Notes under the pieces: generated by a model | Seen by the model: the letters and a program-made list of their open reading frames with translations, nothing else | Told to the model about the DNA's origin: nothing | The model's database searches: none | In this document: positions 1 through 6,558 of the stretch, piece by piece | How the letters are laid out: each line of letters starts with the position of its first letter | Position numbering within the stretch: position 1 is the stretch's first letter | Made by a program: the position numbers and the translations under genes | DNA from: Lachnospira sp. UBA5912 | Lineage (GTDB): Bacteria; Bacillota; Clostridia; Lachnospirales; Lachnospiraceae | Direction: 5' to 3' | Assembly (NCBI GenBank): GCA_002435585.1 | Contig: DJDY01000038.1 | Location: forward strand, 1-17,415 | DNA length: 17,415 nucleotides

Positions 1-51
1 CTGAAACTCATCGTTACGAGCCCCACTGCTCTTCCCTATTTTTTCAACATG

Positions 52-60
52 TGTTATAAT
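52..60 (+). promoter_or_regulatory. Candidate extended -10 element upstream of gdpP
   Basis: TGTTATAAT fits an extended -10 (TG, one base, TATAAT). The -35 position (32-37, TTCCCT) is a poor match, so the call rests on the -10 alone. It would give a leader of about 140 nt before gdpP. That leader contains a short inverted repeat, GGACAT-ATT-ATGTCC, at 157-171. Nothing else in positions 1-208 looks like a gene. Confidence 0.3.
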
Positions 61-208
61 CCAGTTATGCTTTTGCATATATGAAGAATGGAACATATAT
101 TTACAATTTATATATATTCCAGGGAATTGTATTATTGTGCTAATCTGATTAAACAAGGACATATTATGTCCACCATATAAATCTGATCTGCATAAGAATG
201 GAGACATT

Positions 209-2263
209 ATGAATAATAAGCAGGAAAAGTCATTTCGTCCATCAGGAAGGCTTAACTCAGTTTTTGTGTGGCCTGTAGCTCTTGGAATAGTACTTATTGT
301 AGTTGATTTTGCATTGTATTTTATAAATGTGCCAGCAGCATCGGTAGTTGCTGTGTTTGCATTTATATATGTATTGGTGTGTGCATTTATGATATTGTAT
401 TACAAGCCAAGAATTATAAAGGAAATCGTTGAATTTTCTTCTAATTATTCACAGGTTCAGAGACAATTACTTTATAATCTTAGTATTCCTTATTGTCTGC
501 TGGACAACAAGGGTAATATATTGTGGATGAATTCTGCCATGCAGCATTGCATAAACAAAAAGAACGATTATAACAAGAATATATCAACAATAATTCCTGA
601 ATTGTCAGCCAATGTATTTAGAAACTTTGATGATTATAAAGAAGTAAGGATTGCTCTTAATGACAGGGATTATAAAGTTGAAATGAAAAGAATAAGTGCA
701 GATATTCTTACCCAGGGAGTTAATATACTTTCAAAGGATTATAATTCATCACTTGTTGCCATGTATATGTTTGATGAGACAGATGTTAACAAATATATCC
801 AGAAAATCAAGGACGAGAGATTCGTTGTTGGTCTTGTATATATTGATAATTATGAGGATGCACTTGAAAGTGTGGATGACGTAAGAAGGTCTCTTTTTGT
901 TGGCCTTGTAGATAAGAGAGTTAACAAGTATTTCTCGGCAGGAGCAGCAATTATAAGAAAAATGGAAAAGGATAAGTATCTGGTAGTATTCAGATATAAG
1001 TTCCTTGAACGTATTTTTGCAGATAAGTTCAGTTTAGTAGAGGATATAAAGAGTGTCAAAGTTGGCAATGAGAAAACATTGACCTTAAGTATTGGTGTTG
1101 GAACAGGTGCCAGCGATTACGCGAAAAACTATGAGGTTGCCAAGGCGGCCATGGATCTTGCATTAGGTCGTGGTGGCGACCAGGCAGTTATCAAAGATGG
1201 CGAGAAGATATACTATTATGGTGGCAAGAGCCAGCAGATGGAGAAGAATACGAGAGTAAAGGTGCGTGTAAAAGCCCACGCTTTAAGGCAGATTCTTGAA
1301 GCTAATGATAATGTGCTTATTATGGGGCATAGTCTTCCAGATATTGATTCATTTGGCTCGGCTCTGGGCATATATATTATAGCCAGAAAGCTTGGCAAAG
1401 AGGCCCACATTGTGTTTGGAGAGATTTCAACAAGTGTGAGACCTTTTATGAATCGTTTTATTAATAAAGACGATTATCCTAATGATATGTTCATAAGTAA
1501 AGATTCAGCTGAGAGTTATCTTAAACCATCAACCGTTGTTATTGTTGTTGATGTTAATCGTGCACAGAGAACAGAATGTCCGTCACTTCTTGATAAGTGT
1601 AAGACGGTAATAGTGTTTGATCATCACAGGCGTTCAAGTGACACCATATCAGGTGCTGTTCTTTCATATGTTGATCCATATGCATCCTCTGCATGTGAGA
1701 TGATAACAGAGATGATACAGTATGTAGATGACGGAATCAGATTAAAGGCATTTGAGGCAGATGCATTATATGCTGGTATATCAATAGATACAGATGGATT
1801 TAACAGTAAGTCAGGTCCTCGTACATTTGAAGCGGCAGCATTTCTTAGAAGGCATGGAGCTGATGTTACAAGAGTAAGAAAAATGCTGCGTAACGATATG
1901 GATGAATATAAGGCGATAGCTTCTGCGGTGAGTAAGTCAGAGGTCTATAGAAATGCGTTTGCAATAACTGTATTTGATGGAACCGGACTTGAAAGCCCAA
2001 CAATCGGAGGAGCTAAGGCAGCTAATCAGCTGCTTGATATATCTGGTATAAAAGCTTCGTTTGTTATTACGGCTTACGAGGATAAACTGTATATCAGTGC
2101 CAGATCTATAGATGAGGTAAACGTCCAGCTCGTCATGGAAAAACTTGGAGGCGGAGGACATATGAGCATCGCCGGAGCCCAGCTTTCAGGCTGCACCACA
2201 GAGCAGGCTGTTAACACAATAAAACTCACCCTCGACAAAATGCTCGAAGATGGCGAGATATGA
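209..2263 (+). CDS. gdpP: GdpP-type cyclic-di-AMP phosphodiesterase (DHH/DHHA1, degenerate GGDEF)
   Basis: This is a membrane-bound phosphodiesterase that hydrolyses the second messenger c-di-AMP, which controls potassium and osmolyte balance and wall stress in Firmicutes. The 684-residue length is close to the family's usual 650-660. Two membrane helices lie at about residues 18-65, followed by a PAS-like segment (about 85-150) and a degenerate GGDEF domain (about 200-320) without a GGDEF signature. The DHH domain follows, with GHSLPDIDS (373-381; H374, D378 and D380 as likely metal ligands), VVDVNR, and the DHH triad at 471-473. The DHHA1 domain ends the protein, with GGGGH at 647-651. The ATG at 209 has GGAG 6 nt upstream. 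The adjacent rplI and dnaB genes match a common Firmicutes order. The TGA stop is also the first three bases of the palindromic element that follows. Identity is secure; c-di-AMP specificity is inferred from family architecture. Confidence 0.95.
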   Translation: MNNKQEKSFRPSGRLNSVFVWPVALGIVLIVVDFALYFINVPAASVVAVFAFIYVLVCAFMILYYKPRIIKEIVEFSSNYSQVQRQLLYNLSIPYCLLDNKGNILWMNSAMQHCINKKNDYNKNISTIIPELSANVFRNFDDYKEVRIALNDRDYKVEMKRISADILTQGVNILSKDYNSSLVAMYMFDETDVNKYIQKIKDERFVVGLVYIDNYEDALESVDDVRRSLFVGLVDKRVNKYFSAGAAIIRKMEKDKYLVVFRYKFLERIFADKFSLVEDIKSVKVGNEKTLTLSIGVGTGASDYAKNYEVAKAAMDLALGRGGDQAVIKDGEKIYYYGGKSQQMEKNTRVKVRVKAHALRQILEANDNVLIMGHSLPDIDSFGSALGIYIIARKLGKEAHIVFGEISTSVRPFMNRFINKDDYPNDMFISKDSAESYLKPSTVVIVVDVNRAQRTECPSLLDKCKTVIVFDHHRRSSDTISGAVLSYVDPYASSACEMITEMIQYVDDGIRLKAFEADALYAGISIDTDGFNSKSGPRTFEAAAFLRRHGADVTRVRKMLRNDMDEYKAIASAVSKSEVYRNAFAITVFDGTGLESPTIGGAKAANQLLDISGIKASFVITAYEDKLYISARSIDEVNVQLVMEKLGGGGHMSIAGAQLSGCTTEQAVNTIKLTLDKMLEDGEI

Positions 2264-2434
2264 TGCCCCAAGGGTAGAAAGTACAATGTCCGTTCGTGCT
2301 GGCACGAAAAGGACATTGTACTTTCTACCCGCTCAAACATGAGAAAGGAGCGATTTACGAAGTAAATCAGCGGAATTCGAATGTTTGAAGAATTGCGTGA
2401 GTGCGAAGCGGCGGAGCAATTCGTAGGGGCATCA
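2261..2434 (+). repeat. Cloverleaf-forming palindromic element between gdpP and rplI
   Basis: An outer stem pairs TGATGCCCC (2261-2269) with GGGGCATCA (2426-2434). It encloses three arms. Arm 1 is a perfect 20-bp stem, 2272-2291 with 2311-2330, topped by TTCGTGC (2293-2299) paired with GCACGAA (2302-2308). Arm 2 pairs TCAAACAT (2333-2340) with ATGTTTGA (2381-2388) and holds the hairpin GATTTAC-GAA-GTAAATC (2352-2368). Arm 3 pairs GAATTGC (2390-2396) with GCAATTC (2416-2422). The stop codon of gdpP lies in the outer stem. The element could be a structured RNA, a processing or attenuation site, or a genome-specific interspersed repeat. I do not recognise it as a known riboswitch or L9 leader. 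The pairing is seen directly; the function is unknown. Confidence 0.8.
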
Positions 2435-2475
2435 AAAGTAGTAGTATACATAACAATACAGGAGGCATAAGAATT

Positions 2476-2922
2476 ATGGAAGTTATATTATTAGAAGATG
2501 TCAGAACTCTTGGAAAGAAGGGTCAGATTGTAAAGATAAATGATGGATATGCAAGGAACTATGTTTTACCTAAGAAGTTAGGAATAGAGGCAACACCTAA
2601 GAATCTTAATGATCTTAAGCTTCAGAAAAAGAGAGAAGAAAAAGAAGCGGCAGAAGAACTTGCAAGAGCAAAAGAACTTGCAGCAAGTATAGAAGATAAG
2701 TCAGTTACATTGTCTATGAAAACAGGAGAAGGCGGAAAGACATTTGGAACTATATCAACTAAGGAAATAGCTGTCGCAGCAAAGGAACAGCTTGGTCTTG
2801 AAGTGGATAAGAAAAAGATGAAGCTTGATGAACCTATTAAGACTCTTGGAACACACATAGTAGCACTTAAGCTTCATAAAGATGTAACAGCCAAGCTTAC
2901 AGTTAAAGTTGTAGAAAAATAA
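2476..2922 (+). CDS. rplI: 50S ribosomal protein L9
   Basis: This protein of the large ribosomal subunit binds 23S rRNA and projects from the subunit near the L1 stalk. The 148-residue length is normal for L9. The N-terminal rRNA-binding domain (about 1-50) contains the family signature, with [17 protein letters not shown] at 13-29. A long Lys/Glu/Ala-rich linking helix (about 45-75) and a C-terminal domain ending in LTVKVVEK follow. The ATG at 2476 is chosen over any upstream start because AGGAGG lies 11 nt upstream (2460-2465) and because homologues begin MEVILLEDV or similar. The frame is open further upstream, but that stretch runs through the palindromic element and does not look coding. 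dnaB follows after 16 nt, so the two are very probably co-transcribed. Confidence 0.97.
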   Translation: MEVILLEDVRTLGKKGQIVKINDGYARNYVLPKKLGIEATPKNLNDLKLQKKREEKEAAEELARAKELAASIEDKSVTLSMKTGEGGKTFGTISTKEIAVAAKEQLGLEVDKKKMKLDEPIKTLGTHIVALKLHKDVTAKLTVKVVEK

Positions 2923-2938
2923 TTATAAGTGAGGAACT

Positions 2939-4279
2939 ATGGAAGATATAAGCGTTACCAGAATTATGCCAAACAGCCTTGAAGCAGAACAATCTGTTAT
3001 AGGTTCGATGATTATGGACAGGCAGGCCATTATAACAGCAGGAGAAATGCTTGTTCAAGATGATTTCTATAACAGGCAGTATGGCATAATGTTTCAGTCT
3101 ATGGTTGAGATGTGCAACGAGGGAAAGACTGTCGATATTGTAACATTACAGGAAAAATTAAAAGAAAAGGACGTTCCACCAGAGGTATACAGTATAGAAT
3201 TCGTAAGAGAATTGTTATCAGCCGTTCCTACGTCTGCCAATATACGTCAGTACGCATCTATTGTAAAGGATAAGTCCATACTACGTAACATTATAAGAGT
3301 TAATGAAAAGATAGCAAACGATTGTTACGCAGGAAAAGAGAGCACGAAAGATATCTTAGAGGAAACAGAGAAAAGGATATTTGAACTTGTAAGAAATAAA
3401 GGAGAAAGTGATTATAATCCTATAGATAAGATAGTTCTTGAAGCTCTAGATAAGATATCTACAGCAGCAAAGAACAGAGGTGCTGTAACAGGAGTTCCAA
3501 CAGGATTTAAGGATCTTGACAGTTATCTTTCTGGTCTTCAGCCATCAGATTTCGTACTTGTTGCAGCCAGACCGTCTATGGGTAAAACTGCATTTGTGCT
3601 TAATGTCGCTGAAAATGTTGCTATAAAGCAGGGCATAACAACAGCTGTGTTCAGTCTGGAAATGTCAGATGTCCAGCTTGTTAACCGTATGCTTTCTCTT
3701 GAATCATCAGTGGATGCTGATAAGTTAAGAAAAGGACGTCTTGATTCGAATGACTGGGGAAAGCTGATAGAAGGTGCTGATAGTATAGCAAAGTCGAAGC
3801 TTATCATAGATGCTACACCAGGTATATCAATAGCAGATTTAAGGTCCAAGTGCCGTAAGTATAAGATGGAGAATAATCTTGGACTTATTATTATTGATTA
3901 TCTTCAGTTAATGAGTGGCAGCGGAAAGACGGAGTCAAGACAGCAGGAGATATCAGATATATCACGTTCATTGAAAGCACTTGCCAGAGAACTTGATGTT
4001 CCTGTAGTTACGCTTTCACAGCTTTCAAGAGCGGTAGAGCAAAGGCCTGACCACAGACCTATGTTATCAGACCTTCGAGAGTCAGGAGCTATAGAGCAGG
4101 ATGCCGATGTTGTTATGTTTCTTTACAGAGATGATTATTATAATAAAGATACAGAACTTAAGGGTATTGCTGAGATAATCATAGCCAAGCAGAGAAATGG
4201 TCCAATAGGAACTGTTAAGATGGCATGGATACCTGAGCAGACAAGATTCGCTGACCTTGCAAAGAGCCCAGCAATGTAG
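2939..4279 (+). CDS. dnaB: Replicative DNA helicase DnaB
   Basis: This is the hexameric helicase that unwinds DNA at the replication fork. The 446-residue length is typical. The N-terminal primase-interacting domain spans about 8-115, beginning with NSLEAEQSVIGSM. The RecA-like domain begins near residue 180. Walker A is ARPSMGKT (210-217), and the Walker B strand LIIIDYLQLM has D320. The later motifs SQLSRAVEQRP and LRESGAIEQDAD are standard. There is no sign of an intein, which some dnaB genes carry in these motifs. The GAGG at 2931-2934 is well placed for the ATG. The gene follows rplI by 16 nt, and no clear terminator lies directly after its stop. Confidence 0.97.
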   Translation: MEDISVTRIMPNSLEAEQSVIGSMIMDRQAIITAGEMLVQDDFYNRQYGIMFQSMVEMCNEGKTVDIVTLQEKLKEKDVPPEVYSIEFVRELLSAVPTSANIRQYASIVKDKSILRNIIRVNEKIANDCYAGKESTKDILEETEKRIFELVRNKGESDYNPIDKIVLEALDKISTAAKNRGAVTGVPTGFKDLDSYLSGLQPSDFVLVAARPSMGKTAFVLNVAENVAIKQGITTAVFSLEMSDVQLVNRMLSLESSVDADKLRKGRLDSNDWGKLIEGADSIAKSKLIIDATPGISIADLRSKCRKYKMENNLGLIIIDYLQLMSGSGKTESRQQEISDISRSLKALARELDVPVVTLSQLSRAVEQRPDHRPMLSDLRESGAIEQDADVVMFLYRDDYYNKDTELKGIAEIIIAKQRNGPIGTVKMAWIPEQTRFADLAKSPAM

Positions 4280-4283
4280 CTAC

Positions 4284-4354
4284 TTACTTTTCTATGTCAT
4301 TAACAAACGAACAGACATTTACTTTTCTTGCGCCATTAACGAACGAACAGACAT
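4284..4354 (+). repeat. Two tandem ~35-nt direct repeats downstream of dnaB
   Basis: Copy 1 (4284-4318) and copy 2 (4319-4354) both begin TTACTTTTCT and both end in CATTAAC, then AAACGAACAGACAT or GAACGAACAGACAT. They differ mainly in a short central stretch. Copy 2 runs into a hairpin, CATGC-GAA-GCATG (4352-4364), followed by a G-rich segment with AGTGCGGTAGCACGG. The CGAAG loop resembles the hairpin at 2352-2368, so this may be a degenerate copy of a genome repeat family. There are only two units and no spacer, so this is not a CRISPR array. Confidence 0.65.
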
Positions 4355-4490
4355 GCGAAGCATGACTGGAGAGTGCGGTAGCACGGGTTTGTGAGTGTAT
4401 GGATGTTAAAGAATAAATTATGCTATAATGAGCGCAAAAGCTCAGACTCATGAGTTTATGATGAATAAAGATTAAATATGACAATAAAAA

Positions 4491-4526
4491 TCCCCCGGAA
4501 TCATATTTTACTATGGTTCCGGGGGA
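4491..4526 (-). terminator. Rho-independent terminator of the ferredoxin gene
   Basis: CCCCCGGAA (4492-4500) pairs with TTCCGGGGG (4517-4525). Read on the - strand, the stem is followed by a T-rich tract (GATTTTTATTG). On the + strand no T tract follows, so the terminator serves the ferredoxin gene and not dnaB. Confidence 0.85.
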
Positions 4527-4549
4527 CTAATTCGTTATGTATCTACAAA

Positions 4550-4720
4550 CTACTGTGGGTTTGGAGCGCCAACTGGACATGTGCTAGCACAAGCACCGCA
4601 ATCTACACATACGTCTGCGTTGATTTCGTAATGAGAAGCACCTTCGCTGATAGCTTCTACTGGACATCCAGCAGCACAAGCACCACAACTGATACAATCA
4701 TCATTAATTACATATGCCAT
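4550..4720 (-). CDS. 2[4Fe-4S] ferredoxin, 56 residues
   Basis: This is a small cytoplasmic electron carrier of the clostridial type. Reading the - strand from the ATG at 4720 gives 56 residues with two cluster motifs: CxxCxxCxxxCP at C9, C12, C15 and C19, and the same pattern at C38, C41, C44 and C48. Both are complete, so two low-potential [4Fe-4S] clusters are expected. The sequence begins MAYVINDDC and ends in CPVGAPNPQ, as is usual for these proteins. An AAGGAGG ribosome site lies at 4730-4736. The gene has its own promoter (4754-4782) and terminator (4491-4526), so it is a complete single-gene unit. It is transcribed divergently from the DUF1858 gene. Its redox partner cannot be told from this window. 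Confidence 0.96.
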   Translation of the reverse strand: MAYVINDDCISCGACAAGCPVEAISEGASHYEINADVCVDCGACASTCPVGAPNPQ

Positions 4721-4753
4721 AATAATATTCCTCCTTGGATTTATAGTATCAAC

Positions 4754-4782
4754 ATTATACGATAATGATTCAAAAAAAACAA
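4754..4782 (-). promoter_or_regulatory. Ferredoxin promoter
   Basis: On the - strand, TTGTTT (+ coordinates 4777-4782) and a perfect TATAAT (4754-4759) are separated by exactly 17 bp. The ferredoxin ATG lies about 33 nt downstream of the -10, leaving a short leader with AAGGAGG. Confidence 0.75.
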
Positions 4783-4850
4783 GGAGATTGATGTATTCTT
4801 AATAGAAATTATGGAAATATTAATCTTAGATAAAAATTAAAATATTAAGA

Positions 4851-4879
4851 TTGACGTATGTTTGTTAACGTAATATTAT
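4851..4879 (+). promoter_or_regulatory. Promoter of the DUF1858 gene
   Basis: TTGACG (4851-4856) and TATTAT (4874-4879) are separated by 17 bp. The predicted start of transcription, near 4886, falls inside the first arm of the repeated AGACACA element. Confidence 0.7.
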
Positions 4880-4882
4880 ATA

Positions 4883-4921
4883 AGACACACGCGTGATTTG
4901 TGTCTGTGTGCACCAGACACA
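4883..4921 (+). promoter_or_regulatory. Operator-like three-part repeat at the DUF1858 transcription start
   Basis: AGACACA (4883-4889), its inverse TGTGTCT (4899-4905) and a second AGACACA (4915-4921) are spaced by exactly 9 bp each time. The right-hand pair extends to 8 bp (TGTGTCTG and CAGACACA, 7-nt loop). The centre arm could pair with either flank in RNA, or the arms could be evenly spaced half-sites for a repressor. Because the predicted start point falls in the first arm, a DNA operator is the simpler reading. Confidence 0.6.
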
Positions 4922-4962
4922 GTATTGTAAGCGTTAAAATGTGCACAGAAATGAGGATTAAT

Positions 4963-5169
4963 ATGGCAAGAGTAAACAAGGACACTACTATTGGTGAAGT
5001 TATACAGATTGATGCAGGCGTAATTCCTATTCTTATGGGAGCAGGTATGCATTGTGTAGGATGCCCATCATCAGCAGGCGAAACATTAGAAGAAGCTGCT
5101 ATGGTTCATGGAATTGACAGTGATATGCTTGTAGAAGAAATCCAGAGCTATCTTGATTCATTGGCTTAA
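4963..5169 (+). CDS. DUF1858 domain protein (CxxC, possible redox or metal role)
   Basis: The protein has 68 residues, and the whole chain is the DUF1858 domain, matching the family pattern of KDTTIGEV near the start, a GMHCVGCPSS core and an ETLEEA..HGID..L helix near the end. The paired cysteines C31 and C34 could bind a metal or form a disulfide. The family's biochemical role is not settled; in other genomes it occurs alone or fused to redox proteins. The ATG at 4963 is preferred over longer upstream starts because GAGG (4953-4956) is correctly spaced and homologues begin here. It is divergent from the ferredoxin gene and convergent with mecA. Confidence 0.9.
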   Translation: MARVNKDTTIGEVIQIDAGVIPILMGAGMHCVGCPSSAGETLEEAAMVHGIDSDMLVEEIQSYLDSLA

Positions 5170-5283
5170 TAATCAATCAAATATTTCAGCTGTTACATCA
5201 TGTTAATATATAATTCGTATTATGTTATGTGATGGATTGAAGGATAGGCTAACTGAAGGATATTATAGGATTGAACAGTATTA

Positions 5284-5327
5284 AAAAGGTCAGAAAGCTT
5301 TGTTAGTGATAAGCTTTCTGACCTTTT
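5284..5327. terminator. Bidirectional terminator between DUF1858 and mecA
   Basis: A perfect 17-bp inverted repeat (5284-5300 with 5311-5327) has a 10-nt loop. Each arm carries four A/T pairs at its outer end, so both strands end in a short T run. It lies between two convergent genes and can serve both. Confidence 0.9.
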
Positions 5328-5372
5328 ATTAATGTTACTGATATACGTATATATCAAGTATGTTGACATGAA

Positions 5373-6311
5373 TCATAATGTTGAGGCAATCCTGATAGCA
5401 TGTTTGCCGATAATCAGTTCGCCATGTTCATTAAAGTAAGCGGCAGAATCTTCTGTGAAAGATTCTTTAGCAGCATATTCGGAAAGTATATTACATACTT
5501 TATTAAAGTTTACTGATGAGCAGCCTTCTTTCTTAAGAATAAGGTAATATCTGTCAGAGCCTGGCTTCTTATACAGTGAGTTAGTATCGTTATATATTGG
5601 AGCAACAGCCCTTGAAGCATCAGAGAAATCATCCATGGATTCAAAGGAATATATTCTGGTTTTAGTTGATGCCCTGGAATCTTTAGAGTCATCAGATGTC
5701 ATATCACTGCCGGATATTGCGGCAGATGTACCATCAGCCGGTACAACACCCATATCTTTACTATCTGAAGATTCTGTTTTCTTGCCAGCAAGGCTGGCGT
5801 TAGTGTCTGAGGATTTGGTGCTGCTGTTCAGGTACTCGCGTACTTTGCTGAACAGGTTCATAAGATCATCACCAATAACTCCTCCAGCGGAACTGTTTTG
5901 TCCGTTATCTATATCAAGTTCATCTCCTGCGGTTGGTGGTACTGATGAATCAGTATATGAAGAACCATCATCAATAGTTTCTATATCTGAATAATCATCA
6001 TCGTAGTCATATTCGCCATCATCAGAGGGAGAAAACTTTGAAAATCTTGTGTCAAGCTCTTCCGGATTCTCAACCTTTGTAACAATAAGTACGATACAGT
6101 CAGCTGATATAGGAATGGCTTCAATCATCAAAGGAATATCTTCGGCTTCAAAGCCTACTTCGTAGGATGCCTGCTGCATCATATCCCTGAAAAGTTCTTT
6201 TGCTTTATCGCTGCCATACGCAAGTTCGCTTATCTTTAATTGTCTTGAAGCAAGGTCATCCTTGTTGAGAGTGCAACGTATCTGATTCTCATTAACTCTT
6301 TCTATCTTCAT
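5373..6311 (-). CDS. mecA: MecA-like adaptor protein for ClpC, with long acidic linker
   Basis: MecA proteins deliver substrates to the ClpC unfoldase of the ClpCP protease and stimulate its assembly. The N-terminal substrate-binding domain (about 1-85) opens MKIERVNENQIRCTLNKDDL and contains ISELAYGSDKAKELF. The C-terminal ClpC-binding domain (about 219-312) begins near IYSFESMDDFSDASRAV and ends in HGELIIGKHAIRIAS. Between them lies a low-complexity Asp/Ser/Thr-rich linker of roughly 120 residues with a DYDDDY cluster. This makes the 312-residue protein about 90 longer than Bacillus MecA. The ATG at 6311 is preferred over the one at 6338 because AAAGGAGA lies 7 nt upstream and homologues start with MKIERV or MRIERV. 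The gene stands alone with its own promoter. Confidence 0.9.
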   Translation of the reverse strand: MKIERVNENQIRCTLNKDDLASRQLKISELAYGSDKAKELFRDMMQQASYEVGFEAEDIPLMIEAIPISADCIVLIVTKVENPEELDTRFSKFSPSDDGEYDYDDDYSDIETIDDGSSYTDSSVPPTAGDELDIDNGQNSSAGGVIGDDLMNLFSKVREYLNSSTKSSDTNASLAGKKTESSDSKDMGVVPADGTSAAISGSDMTSDDSKDSRASTKTRIYSFESMDDFSDASRAVAPIYNDTNSLYKKPGSDRYYLILKKEGCSSVNFNKVCNILSEYAAKESFTEDSAAYFNEHGELIIGKHAIRIASTL

Positions 6312-6361
6312 AACAATCTCCTTTCCTGCGAAATGCATAGTGAATTCATATCTATAAAAAT

Positions 6362-6390
6362 ATAATACTCATTTTTCATAGATATGTAAA
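6362..6390 (-). promoter_or_regulatory. mecA promoter overlapped by an inverted repeat
   Basis: On the - strand, TTTACA (6385-6390) and TATTAT (6362-6367) are 17 bp apart. Inverted 9-mers CATATCTAT (6347-6355) and ATAGATATG (6378-6386) bracket the -10 element, with the second overlapping the -35. This is a candidate operator. Confidence 0.65.
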
Positions 6391-6464
6391 GAAGTCAGAC
6401 ACCTACTTAAAATAAAAAATGTGTAAAATTTATCAATTTTTGACAAAAAATATAAAATTTGATA

Positions 6465-6493
6465 TTGATAATATATTTATTATATGGTATAAA
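6465..6493 (+). promoter_or_regulatory. Promoter of the kinase/P-loop gene pair
   Basis: TTGATA (6465-6470) and TATAAA (6488-6493) are 17 bp apart. TGG directly before TATAAA makes it an extended -10. The predicted start is near 6500, giving a short leader that holds GGAGGTGA at 6524-6531. A second TTGACA at 6440-6445 has only a weak -10 (TATTGA at 6463-6468). Confidence 0.65.
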
Positions 6494-6558
6494 ATAAGCA
6501 GAGTGAATATAACTGAATCAACTGGAGGTGAGAGTAAGAGTTTAACGAAAGATACGAA

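Noticed and set aside
1..208. A c-di-AMP riboswitch in the gdpP leader
   Set aside because: No conserved core or extended pairing was found; only a 6-bp inverted repeat and a possible -10 are visible.
2074..2451. A 125-codon open frame on the - strand across gdpP and the palindrome
   Set aside because: It is antisense to the conserved DHHA1 domain and encodes nothing recognisable.
2401..2475. An N-terminal extension of L9
   Set aside because: The frame is open but runs through the palindromic element. AGGAGG and the family N-terminus fix the start at 2476.
4284..4354. A CRISPR array after dnaB
   Set aside because: There are only two imperfect units, with no spacers and no cas genes.
4478..4765. 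A 95-codon open frame on the + strand
   Set aside because: It is antisense to the ferredoxin gene, which has both cluster motifs, a promoter, a ribosome site and a terminator.
6312..6338. A longer MecA start at 6338
   Set aside because: The ATG at 6311 has AAAGGAGA at the right distance and matches the family start; the extra nine residues do not.
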